A stretch of 64,000 bases of DNA from Vulcanimicrobiota bacterium (lineage in GTDB: Bacteria; Vulcanimicrobiota; Vulcanimicrobiia; Vulcanimicrobiales; Vulcanimicrobiaceae). The notes beneath the pieces are model-generated. The model saw nothing but the letters and a program-made list of their open reading frames with translations. It made no database searches and was not told the origin of the DNA. The stretch is taken from positions 194,916-258,915 of the forward strand of contig PLJL01000005.1 in the NCBI GenBank assembly GCA_003140215.1. Reading direction: 5' to 3'. Each line of letters begins with the position of its first letter. The first letter of the stretch is position 1. A program made the translations under genes and the position numbers. Positions 9,149 to 17,578 of the stretch are shown here, one piece after another.

Positions 9149-9592
9149 TGCATCGATCGCGTCGCACGAATAGGCACAAAGCGGGGGCGCGTTTCGCGTG
9201 CATCCTCCTGGTCACGGCGACGGCTGCGTGCGGCTTCAACGAAAACATCGTGGCACCGCCGGGCTGGACCGTCGCCGCAAGTCTTCGGAACGCAAAAGAT
9301 CGGGAATCCGGCCGATGCCGGCGAGTTCATCCTGATCGCACACCCGGGTGAGCCGCTTCCGACAACCCATCCCGTGACGGAGCGCCGGACCCCGATCCGC
9401 ATCTGCGGCGATCACCCGGCAACGCTGATGCAACGGCGCGGCGAATTCAACGGCGAGGACGTACAGATGGACGGTGTCGACACGAGCTGGAATGGCGCGC
9501 GCGTAATGGCGATGTATGCACGTCCATACGGCAAGCGCGCGAACCCCGCAGCCGAGCTGACGATCCGATCGCTATGCGTCGGTCACTCGTAG
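9148..9592 (+). pseudogene. Lipoprotein gene broken by a frameshift
   Basis: Frame 1 begins at GTG 9148 with a lipoprotein signal (ARFACILLVTATAACGFNENI) and reads APPGWTVAAS, then degenerates and stops at 9351. Frame 2 has no plausible start but reads sensibly from about 9278 (PQVFGTQKIGNPADAGEFIL, then IAHPGEPLPTTHP) through ICGDHPATLMQRRG to a stop at 9592. Joining them near 9275-9280 gives one lipoprotein of about 147 residues: APPGWTVAAS/PQVFGTQK. A single extra base or two missing bases would explain it. It may be a real mutation or an assembly error; there is no slippery run. I do not recognise the family. Confidence 0.6.
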
Positions 9593-9621
9593 CGTTTGGG
9601 GCCGGTCAGGCCGCTCGCGGT

Positions 9622-10149
9622 TCACCGGGCGGGCGGGGTCCTCGACGCCGCGCGGCCGAGCTCGATCGGGCGGATTTCGACGACCTCGAAGACGGTAAGC
9701 GGCTTGCGGCAGCGCGCGCAGACCAGGTTCGGTGCGGGCTTCCGTTTGCGCAGCAGCTCCATCGTGCACTTCTCGCACCGCAGGATGTAGCGCTTGGGGG
9801 ACTCGTTGAGCGGCTTGGCCGTCCCAAGGTCGTGATAGATCGAGGTCAAGCCGAGCTCGCGCATCTTCTTCTTGAACGCCGGGGTGTGGCCGGGGTTCTC
9901 GCCGCGCGCGTGCAGCCAGGCATGGATCATCTCGTGCAGCAGCGTCTCGCGCAGCTCGGCCTGTTTCCCGGCGAGGTGCTTGGACGAGAGTTCGATCAGC
10001 GGCGGCTTGTAGCTCACACGCCCGGCGTGGTTGGAAAACCGCGCGTTGTATGCGATCCGATAGGCCGGGATCTCGCCGCGGAAATACATCCAGTTGTACT
10101 GCGCAAAGAGCAATTGCAGCTCGGCGACGTCGGGGAGACCGGGGAGCAT
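9622..10149 (-). CDS. SprT-like zinc metalloprotease-fold protein
   Basis: 175 residues from ATG 10149 (a TTG at 10188 would add 13). The SprT domain shows the zinc site HEMIHAWLH (72-80) and the more distant His in NPGHTPAFKKKM, followed by a C-terminal zinc ribbon (RCEKC ... VCARC). SprT/SPRTN-like proteases in eukaryotes digest DNA-protein crosslinks; in bacteria the role is not established. All metal ligands are present, so an active enzyme is expected. The divergent neighbour starts only 38 bases away. Confidence 0.85.
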   Translation of the reverse strand: MLPGLPDVAELQLLFAQYNWMYFRGEIPAYRIAYNARFSNHAGRVSYKPPLIELSSKHLAGKQAELRETLLHEMIHAWLHARGENPGHTPAFKKKMRELGLTSIYHDLGTAKPLNESPKRYILRCEKCTMELLRKRKPAPNLVCARCRKPLTVFEVVEIRPIELGRAASRTPPAR

Positions 10150-10187
10150 GGCGTCTCTTTCGCCAAGTGCGCGGCGTGGGCTTGCCA

Positions 10188-10472
10188 ATGCGCATCGCGG
10201 TTCCGATCTTTGTCGTCTTCGCCGTCGTCTTGCTCGGCGTACTGGCCTATCTGCTGCGAATCGGCTTTAGCACGACGGGCGCAGCATTCGGGCCGAGCGG
10301 AGGAACGCAAAGGAACGCCGGGGTCGTAGCGACGCCGGCGCCGATCGCGACCGAGCCGCCGGGAACCTTCACCGTACCGCAGTCCGGCACGGGCCCGGCA
10401 CGCGGCGGATCGACCGCCCTCCCCGGCGCGCAGACCGGCGGCGGCACGCCGACGCGTCCGCCGTCGCGCTGA
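10188..10472 (+). CDS. Small single-pass membrane protein
   Basis: 94 residues: an N-terminal membrane anchor (MRIAVPIFVVFAVVLLGVL) and a Gly/Pro/Thr-rich, low-complexity tail of about 65 residues that should be outside the cytoplasm. No known domain. Its TGA overlaps the pheA ATG by one base, so it is probably co-expressed with pheA. The start is the first ATG in the frame and is not supported by an obvious ribosome-binding site. Confidence 0.5.
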   Translation: MRIAVPIFVVFAVVLLGVLAYLLRIGFSTTGAAFGPSGGTQRNAGVVATPAPIATEPPGTFTVPQSGTGPARGGSTALPGAQTGGGTPTRPPSR

Positions 10473-11275
10473 TGGCGAGCGTCGCCTATCAGGGCCATGC
10501 CGGCGCGTTCAGCGACGTCGCCGCGCGAACGCTGCTGCCTGAGGCGCTGACGCGCGGGTACGGCTCGTTCGACGCGGTCGCCGAAGCGGTCGACGCCGGC
10601 GAGGTCGAGTACGGCGTCCTGCCGGTCGAAAACGCTATCGCCGGGCCCGTTCCGCGCAACTACGAGCTCCTGTGGGAGCATCCGGCGCTGCGCATCAGCG
10701 CCGAGACGACCCTGGCCATCGAGCTGTGCCTGGTCGGCGCTGCCGGTGCGAGCGAAGCGCACGTGCGCGAGATCCGCTCGCACCCCGTCGCGCTGGAGCA
10801 AGTTCGGCGTTACGCCGACGCGCACGGGTGGCGTCACACCACCGCGAGTGATACGGCGGGCGCGGTACGCGAGGTCGTCGCACTCGGCGATCCGAGCGTC
10901 GCGGCGATCGGACCGGCGCTCGCCGCGGAGATCCACGGCGGAACGATCCTGGCGCGCGGCGTGCAAGACGAAGCCGAGAACTACACCCGCTTCTTCCTCA
11001 TCGAACGAGCGCTTCCCGACCCGAGCGTGTCGAAGGAACTGGGCGACCGGGCGTGCGTGGGGATTGCGGTGCAGGACCAGCCCGGTTCGCTGCGTGACGC
11101 GCTGAGCGCGTTCGCCGACCGCGGCATCGACCTGCGCTTTCTCATCGCGCGCCCCGACCGCAAGGTGCCGTTTCGCTACCGCTTCTTCGTCGAGCTGACG
11201 AGGGTCGACGACGCGCGCCTGCGCGCCGCCCTCACCGCGATCGGCGGCGAACAACGCATCCTAGGGCGTTACTAG
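10472..11275 (+). CDS. pheA: Prephenate dehydratase
   Basis: Converts prephenate to phenylpyruvate in phenylalanine synthesis; 267 residues with a PDT domain (1-175) and an ACT domain (190-260). Visible PDT features: AYQGHAGAFSDVAA, YGVLPVENAIAGPV, and the catalytic TRF in NYTRFFLI. No chorismate mutase domain is fused. In the ACT part, the usual phenylalanine-sensing motifs are altered: GALV is replaced by GSLR and ESRP by IARP, so normal feedback inhibition may be changed. Coupled to the small membrane protein upstream by a one-base overlap. Confidence 0.92.
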   Translation: MASVAYQGHAGAFSDVAARTLLPEALTRGYGSFDAVAEAVDAGEVEYGVLPVENAIAGPVPRNYELLWEHPALRISAETTLAIELCLVGAAGASEAHVREIRSHPVALEQVRRYADAHGWRHTTASDTAGAVREVVALGDPSVAAIGPALAAEIHGGTILARGVQDEAENYTRFFLIERALPDPSVSKELGDRACVGIAVQDQPGSLRDALSAFADRGIDLRFLIARPDRKVPFRYRFFVELTRVDDARLRAALTAIGGEQRILGRY

Positions 11276-11295
11276 GCGGCTGATCCGAGCTACGC

Positions 11296-11685
11296 CTAGT
11301 TGTTGCTGACGGCTGCGGATACCGGCGAGTGCAACCCGTGGATGTTGCCTTCCGAGTCCTTGAACATGGCCCAGCCGCCCCACGGTTCGATGCGCGGTTC
11401 GTCGGTGAACTCGACGTTCTGCTGTTCGAGCTTCGCGTGGGCCTGATGGACGTCGTCGACCTCGATGATGACGCCGCTGAAGCCGCCGACGGCCTTGTCG
11501 GGCGCCCAGCTCGGCGGACCCTTCGTCAGGGTGAACGAGGTCCGTTCACCGGGAGGGGCTACCGTCACCCAGCGATCTTCGCCCATCGGCACGTCCATCG
11601 TCTTGTCCCAGCCCAGCTTCTTGGTATAGAAGTCGACCGCCCGATCGACGTCTTCGACGAAGAGTGTCAGTACGGAAATGTACAC
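11296..11685 (-). CDS. VOC-family (glyoxalase/bleomycin-resistance fold) protein
   Basis: 129 residues forming two beta-alpha-beta-beta-beta units typical of vicinal-oxygen-chelate proteins: VLTLFVEDVDRAVDFYTKKL at the N-terminus and IEVDDVHQAHAKLEQ then IEPWGGWAMFKDSEGNIHGL at the C-terminus. The metal-ligand positions of true glyoxalase I are not clearly kept, so it may bind rather than convert a small molecule. GTG start. It is transcribed on its own, converging with pheA 20 bases away. Confidence 0.82.
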   Translation of the reverse strand: MYISVLTLFVEDVDRAVDFYTKKLGWDKTMDVPMGEDRWVTVAPPGERTSFTLTKGPPSWAPDKAVGGFSGVIIEVDDVHQAHAKLEQQNVEFTDEPRIEPWGGWAMFKDSEGNIHGLHSPVSAAVSNN

Positions 11686-11735
11686 GCGTCCGGCCTTTCA
11701 GCACTCACCTGAGGGACTCCAGCGCTTACATCGAT

Positions 11736-12665
11736 TCAACCCGGATTCCTGGCGTGGTCGTGCGTTCCGTCGAGTGCGGCGGCAAGGCCGCTGAGATCCT
11801 GTAGGTTGTCGAGCGACGGCGCGCGCAGCGTGCAGGCCGCGACGTGGTGCGGGAGCGCCTCACGCGCAAACGTCGCCCGCACGCGTGCGAGCCACGGGTC
11901 GCCGAGATAGGCCGCGAGGCTGCCGAGCACGATGACGTCGAGCACCAGCAGATCCGCCAGCAGCGCGCACGCGGCCCCGACCGCGTCGGCGTTGTCGCCG
12001 ATCGCGGCGCACGCGACGCTGTCGCCTTGCGCGGCGCGGCGGGCGACCTCGGCTCCGTCGGCCGCGTCGTACGCCGGATCGTAGCGCCGCGCGAGCTTGG
12101 GCAACGCGCTGGCCGCGCCGTACGATTCGAACGAACCCGGCTTACCGAAGACGTCGGGGCCGTCGTCACGATAACGAACGTGCCCGAGCTCCGGAGAAAA
12201 GCCCGCCGAACCGTAACGCGCACGTCCGTCGATCACGATGCCTGCCCCGAAGCCCGTCCCACAGGTGAGGTACGCGAGACCGGCGGCGCCGCGGTCGGCG
12301 CCCCAGCGCACCTCGGCGAGCGCGCATGCAGCGGCGTCGTGGTGCACGCGCACCGGCCGTCCCAAATCCGCGAGCAGCCGCTCGCCGAGCCGAAATCCGT
12401 GCATCCCAGGCAGGTGCGGCGGTGAGATGACGATGCCGTTGCGGGCGTCCATCGGACCGCCGATCGCCACCCCGATCGTCTCCGCGGCGGCGCCGATCTC
12501 GTGCAGCGCAGCGACGATGGCGGCGTAGAGCGCGGCGCCGTCCCGCGTTTGGGTGGGCCACGCACGGCGTTCGAGCATTGCTCCGTCGGGCGTGCCGAGT
12601 ACGACGCTCGTTGTCGTTCCGCCGACGTTCACGCCGGCGAGCAGCGCGTGCGTACGCGACCTCAG
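11736..12665 (-). CDS. ROK-family sugar kinase-like protein lacking the zinc cysteines
   Basis: 309 residues with the actin-like ATPase fold of ROK sugar kinases: phosphate loop VNVGGTTTSVVLG, IGVAIGGPMD, catalytic Asp in HHDAAACALAE, and LTCGTGFGAGIVIDG. Two departures: the first-loop Asp (DxGGT) is Asn, and the zinc motif GHxx...CxCGxxGCxE reads GHVRYRDDGPDVFGKPGSFES, keeping the His and final Glu but no cysteine. Start: the only conventional choice, GTG 12632, cuts into strand one; CTG 12665 overlaps the upstream stop as CTGA and restores a normal N-terminus (RSRTHALLAGVNVGG). A sugar kinase activity is therefore uncertain; a sugar-binding role is possible. Confidence 0.78.
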   Translation of the reverse strand: MRSRTHALLAGVNVGGTTTSVVLGTPDGAMLERRAWPTQTRDGAALYAAIVAALHEIGAAAETIGVAIGGPMDARNGIVISPPHLPGMHGFRLGERLLADLGRPVRVHHDAAACALAEVRWGADRGAAGLAYLTCGTGFGAGIVIDGRARYGSAGFSPELGHVRYRDDGPDVFGKPGSFESYGAASALPKLARRYDPAYDAADGAEVARRAAQGDSVACAAIGDNADAVGAACALLADLLVLDVIVLGSLAAYLGDPWLARVRATFAREALPHHVAACTLRAPSLDNLQDLSGLAAALDGTHDHARNPG

Positions 12666-14143
12666 TGCGGCCGAATATGGATGATGCGGCTGGTCATCAG
12701 CTCGACCAGCCACAACGTGCCGTCGTCGGCGACGGCGATCGACATCGGGGCGGTTCCGAGGTTGACGGTGATCGGGCCGGTTCCGACCGAGGTTCCGCCG
12801 CGGCCCAGGTTCAGCTCCGCCGAACGTCCGTCTTGCCCCGCGCGTGCAATGCGATTCCCCAGCATGTCGGTGAACCAGATGTTGCCCTGGAGATCGAGCG
12901 CGCCGCCGGTGATTGCGATCAGGCCGCTCAGTGGCGAGAACGTGGAGATCTTCTGGTAGCCGCCCTCGGGTGTGCGCGAGAGGATCGAGTACCCGACGCG
13001 CGTCGCACGCGCATCGGTCGAGAGCGCGTGCAGCACGCCGTTCGCGTCCTCGCCGATCCACCAGGGACGTTCTCCGGTCGACGCGAGCTCGACGAGGACC
13101 TTGCCGTCGGAGGCCATGTGACCGATCTTGCCGCCGCTCTCGGTGAACCAGATCGTGCCGTCACGCGCCACGAAGAGTGCGGTCGGATAGCTGTTCTGCG
13201 TCGGAATCGCAAACTCGCTGACCATACCTTGCGGCGTGATCCTGCCGATCACGTTCGCCCCGTACGTGGGAGAAGCGGTCGGGCGCGAACGGTCCGTTTC
13301 GATGTTCATCTCAGCGAACCAGGCATTGCCACTCGCATCGACCGCGATCGGCCCGGGATGACATCCGGTACACCCGACCGAGAATTCGCGGATCGTTCCG
13401 TCCGGGGAGATCGTGCCGATCTTCGCGCCGCGAAACTCGGTGAACCACATCGTGTCGCCGGCGCCGCGCGCGATATACCGCGGGTCCGCCTGCGCGGTCG
13501 GGATCGGGTACTCGCCCAGCAGCTTGCCGTTCCCCGCGTCGACGTGTGCGATCGCGTTGGCTCTCTCCTCGACGACCCAGAGGGAGCCGTCGGCGCCGAT
13601 CGCGATCCCGCGCGGCCGGCTGTTCTCCGGCAAACCGAACTCACCGATCACCTCGGGCCGCTCGGCGACCAGGAAGCTCCCCGCCGAGCGCCACTCGGTG
13701 CCGTCGGTGAAGTGCACGTAGGTGAGGGAGCAGTGATTGGGATAGCTGGTGAACGGCCCGATCTCATTCGGCGCATCGGCGGCCAGAAGGTGATGGATCG
13801 GGACGCCGGGTGAGAAGGTGCCGTTGTCGCGCACCCCGATCGCATAGCGCGGACCGAACTCGTTGCGCATGAGGAACTCGACCGCGTCGGCCGTCTTCGC
13901 GCCGGTCACCTCGTAGTTCACGTCGATGCGTGCGCTGCCGCGCCGGCCCTCGACGCGCGCCGACCCGCCGCATTTGGTGACCGTAATCGGAAGGCCGTTT
14001 CCCGGCGGCTCGATTGTGGCCGGCATCGGCGACGCAGCCGGCGCAGGCGGTGCTGGCTCGGCCGCCGCAACCGGCGCCGTCAAAAGCACGAGCATAACGC
14101 ACAACGCCGCCGTCGAGCCGATGTTCTGCCTGATCCCGATCAC
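12662..14143 (-). CDS. Exported beta-propeller protein (Vgb/streptogramin-lyase or NHL type)
   Basis: 493 residues with a signal peptide (TAALCVMLVLLTAPVAAAEP) and a beta-propeller of repeated Vgb-type blades: RGIAIGADGSLWVVEE, DTMWFTEFRGAKIGTI, GPIAVDASGNAWFAE, ALFVARDGTIWFTES, GALDLQGNIWFTDM, SIAVADDGTLWLVEL. The enzyme Vgb is cytoplasmic and much shorter (about 300 residues), so this is more likely a binding or signalling propeller with an extra N-terminal beta-domain (40-165). One blade contains CTGCH (Cys258, Cys261, His262), the exact spelling of a c-type heme site. The start overlaps the PaaI stop by four bases. Confidence 0.75.
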   Translation of the reverse strand: MIGIRQNIGSTAALCVMLVLLTAPVAAAEPAPPAPAASPMPATIEPPGNGLPITVTKCGGSARVEGRRGSARIDVNYEVTGAKTADAVEFLMRNEFGPRYAIGVRDNGTFSPGVPIHHLLAADAPNEIGPFTSYPNHCSLTYVHFTDGTEWRSAGSFLVAERPEVIGEFGLPENSRPRGIAIGADGSLWVVEERANAIAHVDAGNGKLLGEYPIPTAQADPRYIARGAGDTMWFTEFRGAKIGTISPDGTIREFSVGCTGCHPGPIAVDASGNAWFAEMNIETDRSRPTASPTYGANVIGRITPQGMVSEFAIPTQNSYPTALFVARDGTIWFTESGGKIGHMASDGKVLVELASTGERPWWIGEDANGVLHALSTDARATRVGYSILSRTPEGGYQKISTFSPLSGLIAITGGALDLQGNIWFTDMLGNRIARAGQDGRSAELNLGRGGTSVGTGPITVNLGTAPMSIAVADDGTLWLVELMTSRIIHIRPH

Positions 14144-14586
14144 GTCGTCGCGCCCTCCAATACCGTACCCTTGACGCGGTAGCAGACGCCGCGGAACAGC
14201 GCGACGAGTTCGTCGCCGCAGGTTACGGTGACGTCGTAGACACCGGTGCGTCCCTTCGACGAGCGCTCCTGCGCTTCCGCGACGAGGACGTCCCCCAGGC
14301 GCGCGGCGGCGACGTACGAGATCGAGGCCTGCAGCGCGACGTTGGGCTCGTTGCGGGAGTTGCAGGCGAACGCAAACGCGGAGTCTGCCAGCGTGAAGGT
14401 CACGCCGCCGTGCGCGATCGCATGGCCGTTCACCATCGCCTCGCCGATGGTCAGCGACACGCGCGCCCAGCCCGGCCGCGCGTCGTCGAGCGCCATGCCG
14501 AGCGCCTGCGAGGCGCGGTCGCGCGACAGCATCGCCTCGGCACAGGCCCGCGCGAGGGCATCGCCGGTCAGCTCGCTAACGGTCAC
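14140..14586 (-). CDS. PaaI-type hotdog thioesterase
   Basis: 148-residue hotdog-fold acyl-CoA thioesterase. The family core NGHAIAHGGVTFTLADSAFA contains the catalytic HGG...D arrangement, followed by NVALQASISYVAAARLGDVL. PaaI proteins hydrolyse aryl-CoA esters and relieve CoA trapping in phenylacetate breakdown. The GTG start overlaps the stop of the PaaN-like gene by four bases (GTGA), which strongly supports the phenylacetate link. No other paa gene (paaABCDE, paaG) is in the window. Confidence 0.9.
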   Translation of the reverse strand: MTVSELTGDALARACAEAMLSRDRASQALGMALDDARPGWARVSLTIGEAMVNGHAIAHGGVTFTLADSAFAFACNSRNEPNVALQASISYVAAARLGDVLVAEAQERSSKGRTGVYDVTVTCGDELVALFRGVCYRVKGTVLEGATT

Positions 14587-16259
14587 GAGACCGGCGTGCG
14601 GGTCTCGATGATCCGGAAACGGTTCGCGACGAACGCGGCGTCGGTGAGCGAGGCGTTGCCGGCCGGGTTGCCGCCGGTGACGTGGTAGTCGCTGAAGGCC
14701 GCCGACTGGTTGACCAGCAGCCCACCGGTCAGGTTGACCGCGAGGTTGACCTTGCCGTCCTGCGCCCAGCGCTGGGCTTGCTGCAACACCGCGTCGTCGG
14801 TGGTGTAGACGATCGCGGTGATCGCGCCGCGGCGCTGCGCCGCGGACGTCGCCAGCCGCAACGACTCGGCGGTGTCGGCGGTGCGCACGACGAAGGCGAT
14901 CGGCCCGAAGGCCTCGCGATCGTACCGGTCGCGATCGGCCGCGTCGACGACCGCGACGAGCGGCGAGTGCACCCGCGCGTTGGGAAACTCCGGGTTGGCG
15001 ACCGGCGCGCTCTTGCGCACCACGCCGGGCTTCGCATTCTCATCCTCGATACGGCGCAGCGTCCCGTCGGTCGCGATCGCGCCGAGCGTTCCGGCGGCGC
15101 GCGGGTCTGCGAGCAACCCGTCGATCGCGCTCACCAACGCGGCAACGACGTCGTCGAACGAGACCTTCTCACCGCTCGACAGGATGCCGTCGCGCGGCAC
15201 GAAGAGGTTCTGCGGCGTGGTGCACATCTGCCCGGAGTACAGCGCGAGCGACATCGCGAGATTGCGCGTCATCCCCTTGAGATCGTCGGTCGAGTCGATG
15301 ACGACGCTGTTCACGCCGGCCTTCTCGGTGTAGACGAGCGCGCGCGAATTCTGCTCGAGCCAGTCGCCGAACTCGGTCGAGCCGGTGTAGTCGATCAGCG
15401 CGACCTCCGGGCGCTGCGCGAGCAGCTTCGCCAGCGGACGATCGGGAGTATCGACGGCCAGGGTCACGACCTGCGGGTCGAAGCCGGCCTCGCGCAGCAC
15501 GCCCTGCAGCACTTCGACCGTGATCGCCAGCGGCAGAATCGCTTGCGGATGCGGCTTGACGACCACCGCGTTGCCGGTCACCAGGCTCGCGAACATCGCC
15601 GGATACGCGTTCCAGGTCGGGAACGTCGAGCAGCCGATCGTCACGTCGACGCCGCGCGGGACGACACGGTAGGTCTTCTCGATGCGAATCGGCTCGGGCT
15701 TGGCGGGCTTCTCCCACACCACGCGCTCGGGGATGCGCGACATCTCTTCGTACGCATAGGCGATCGCTTCGAGCGCGCGGTCCTGCGCGTGCGGACCGCC
15801 GGCTTGGAACGCCATCATGAAGCCCTGACCGGTCGTATGCTGCACGGCGTGCGCCATCTCGAAGGACATCCGGTTCAGCCGCGCGAGCGCTTCGAGCGCC
15901 ACGCCCGTGCGCGCGTCGATCGGGGCGGCGCCCCAGGCTTCGCCCGCGCGCACCGCGGCGGCGAGCAGTGCATCGACGTCGGCGACGGGGTACGTGACGC
16001 CGAGGTCGATCCCATACGGCGAGCGTTCCGTCGCGACGCCGTCGCCGGACGTCGGTTGTTCCAGCGCGAACGGGCGTCCCAAGCGCGCGTCGAAGGCGGC
16101 TTTGCCTTCAGCGGCCGCCGTCTCGCCGTAGATCTTCCCGCTCGCGCTCTCCGGATAGGCGCTGAAGTACGCGCGGGTGCGGATCGCGTCGCGGGCACGA
16201 TCGAGCGTTTCGCGGTGGCGCGCCAAGAGGTCGGCGCCGTGGGCCAGCGTGGTCGTCAT
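14583..16259 (-). CDS. paaN: PaaN-type aldehyde dehydrogenase (phenylacetate pathway)
   Basis: 558 residues of the aldehyde-dehydrogenase superfamily, in the PaaN subgroup that is longer than ordinary ALDHs and has an N-terminal extension (LLARHRETLDRARDAIRTR). Catalytic Cys is in SGQMCTTPQNLFVP and the general base in YTEKAGVNSVVID; VVKPHPQAILPL is the NAD(P)-binding element. Family knowledge places it in oxidation of the ring-opened semialdehyde. It lacks the C-terminal hydratase domain of PaaZ. ATG 16259 is chosen over an upstream in-frame start at 16298 because it gives the normal N-terminus. It is coupled to the PaaI gene. Confidence 0.85.
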   Translation of the reverse strand: MTTTLAHGADLLARHRETLDRARDAIRTRAYFSAYPESASGKIYGETAAAEGKAAFDARLGRPFALEQPTSGDGVATERSPYGIDLGVTYPVADVDALLAAAVRAGEAWGAAPIDARTGVALEALARLNRMSFEMAHAVQHTTGQGFMMAFQAGGPHAQDRALEAIAYAYEEMSRIPERVVWEKPAKPEPIRIEKTYRVVPRGVDVTIGCSTFPTWNAYPAMFASLVTGNAVVVKPHPQAILPLAITVEVLQGVLREAGFDPQVVTLAVDTPDRPLAKLLAQRPEVALIDYTGSTEFGDWLEQNSRALVYTEKAGVNSVVIDSTDDLKGMTRNLAMSLALYSGQMCTTPQNLFVPRDGILSSGEKVSFDDVVAALVSAIDGLLADPRAAGTLGAIATDGTLRRIEDENAKPGVVRKSAPVANPEFPNARVHSPLVAVVDAADRDRYDREAFGPIAFVVRTADTAESLRLATSAAQRRGAITAIVYTTDDAVLQQAQRWAQDGKVNLAVNLTGGLLVNQSAAFSDYHVTGGNPAGNASLTDAAFVANRFRIIETRTPVS

Positions 16260-16290
16260 ACGGTCCGCTTCGGCGACGCGTCGGCGCGCC

Positions 16291-16743
16291 CTAGCCAAGC
16301 GCAGCGCTCAGCGCGGCCGCCGCCTCCTCGGAGTAGCGGCCGCCACCCCGCCAGACGATTGACCCGTCGGGCTCGACGACCAAGATGACGAGGTGCGAGC
16401 GGTCGGTGATTCCCAGCGAGCGCGTGAAGGCGTCGACGTCAACGAAGAGCGGGATCGTCGACATGCGCTGTTCCGGCGCAGTAACGGCCGCCTTGAGAGC
16501 CGCCACGATCGCGCCGCGCCCGATCTTCGGCACGCTGAGCGGGATGAACAACCGTACGCGGACGTCCGGGCGCGAACGTGCCAAGGCGTCGAGAAACGGG
16601 ACCCAGCTTTCGAGATCGGCGCGGTGCTCGAGGGCGAACCCGAGCAGCACGACCATGCGCCCGGCGCTGAGATCGCGCGGCGCGACGAACGGGGTTCCGT
16701 CGAGGGCCGCGCCCGAGACCGGCGGAAAGCGTGCCGGGTCCAT
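16291..16743 (-). CDS. Thioredoxin-fold protein without a CxxC motif
   Basis: 150 residues with a peroxiredoxin/thioredoxin-like layout: FPPVSGAALDGTPFVAP, then strand RMVVLLGFAL, a helix, VRVRLFIPLS, IPLFVDVDAFTRSLGI, and a final HLVILVVEPDGSIVWRGGG. No cysteine occurs in the position of the redox centre, so it is unlikely to be an active peroxidase. It resembles small proteins annotated as ATP10- or AhpC-like, but I cannot assign one. The gene lies 31 bases upstream of the PaaN-like gene on the same strand. Confidence 0.55.
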   Translation of the reverse strand: MDPARFPPVSGAALDGTPFVAPRDLSAGRMVVLLGFALEHRADLESWVPFLDALARSRPDVRVRLFIPLSVPKIGRGAIVAALKAAVTAPEQRMSTIPLFVDVDAFTRSLGITDRSHLVILVVEPDGSIVWRGGGRYSEEAAAALSAALG

Positions 16744-16764
16744 GCGCCAACCATACCCCCAACC

Positions 16765-17046
16765 GTGACGCGGACCGTCATGACGCTCAGCGGTCGCGTC
16801 CAAGCCGTCGGCTTTCGCCAGACCGTCTTGGAGATTGCCGCGCGCCACGCGGTCGCCGGAACGGTGCGCAATCGGCGCCGGGACGGTCGTCTGGAGATCG
16901 ACGCTGAGGGTGAGGAAGACGCCGTGCGGGCATTTCTCGCCGACGTGCTCGCGCATCCGCCGCGCTTCGCACGCATTGACGGCGTCGAGCGCGGCACCGC
17001 CGAACCGCGCGGCGCAACCGGCTTCCGCGAAGCGCCGTCGGCGTAA
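16765..17046 (+). CDS. acyP: Acylphosphatase
   Basis: 93 residues. The active site is complete: GRVQAVGFRQ with the catalytic Arg, and GTVRNRRRDGRLEIDAEG with the catalytic Asn. Hydrolyses carboxyl-phosphate bonds; physiological role in bacteria is unclear. GTG 16765 gives the usual N-terminal strand; ATG 16780 is also possible and has the same frame. Starts 21 bases from the divergent thioredoxin-fold gene. Confidence 0.88.
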   Translation: MTRTVMTLSGRVQAVGFRQTVLEIAARHAVAGTVRNRRRDGRLEIDAEGEEDAVRAFLADVLAHPPRFARIDGVERGTAEPRGATGFREAPSA

Positions 17047-17050
17047 CACG

Positions 17051-17503
17051 ATGACGATCGAAGAGGTAGTCGCACCCGTCATGCTGCCGGTCGCCTGTGG
17101 ATTCGCCGTCGCGGCAACGGTCTTGTTGGTCTGGCACGTCGCGCGGCGCTACGCCGTGGCTCCCAAGCGCGTGCCGCTGCACATCGGTTACGATGGCCGG
17201 CCCGGCCGCTTCGCCCCCAAGGCGCTGCTCTGGCTCGCGCCGGCGATCGTCGTCGCGGTCGTCGCGCTCCTCGTCGTCGTCGTCACGGCCGTCGAGCCGC
17301 CGCGCAGTGACCAGCGCGCGCTCGTCGCGACGGTGTTCGTCATCATGGCCGAAGCCGCGTGGCTCGTGGCGTGGATGACGGATCGTCAGATCGAGCTGGC
17401 GCGCAAGATCACGTACCGCATCGCGCCGGGCCGCCTCTTCCGCGCACTCTTCCCGATCCTGGCCACGACCGTCATCGTGATCGTCATGGCCATCCACCCG
17501 TAA
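17051..17503 (+). CDS. Membrane protein with a DUF1648-like motif
   Basis: 150 residues with three to four hydrophobic helices (about 12-30, 58-82, 92-110, 130-148). The loop PLHIGYDGRPGRFAPKALLW resembles the conserved P-x-H-(x)-G-x-P-x-x-(Y/F) segment of DUF1648/SdpI-type membrane proteins. No function is known. It starts five bases after the acylphosphatase stop, so probably shares its transcript, and is followed by a terminator-like hairpin. Confidence 0.6.
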   Translation: MTIEEVVAPVMLPVACGFAVAATVLLVWHVARRYAVAPKRVPLHIGYDGRPGRFAPKALLWLAPAIVVAVVALLVVVVTAVEPPRSDQRALVATVFVIMAEAAWLVAWMTDRQIELARKITYRIAPGRLFRALFPILATTVIVIVMAIHP

Positions 17504-17551
17504 GTTCCCACCTTACCGGGGCACTCGCGCCGCGTCACGCGCCCTTACAAG

Positions 17552-17570
17552 CCGCCGCCGGCGGTGTTTT
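17552..17570 (+). terminator. Rho-independent terminator candidate
   Basis: CCGCC-gcc-GGCGG hairpin (17552-17564) followed by TGTTTT, 48 bases after the membrane-protein stop. The stem is only five base pairs with a three-base loop, so it is a modest candidate. It points with the plus-strand acylphosphatase operon. Confidence 0.45.
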
Positions 17571-17578
17571 CAGGGCCG

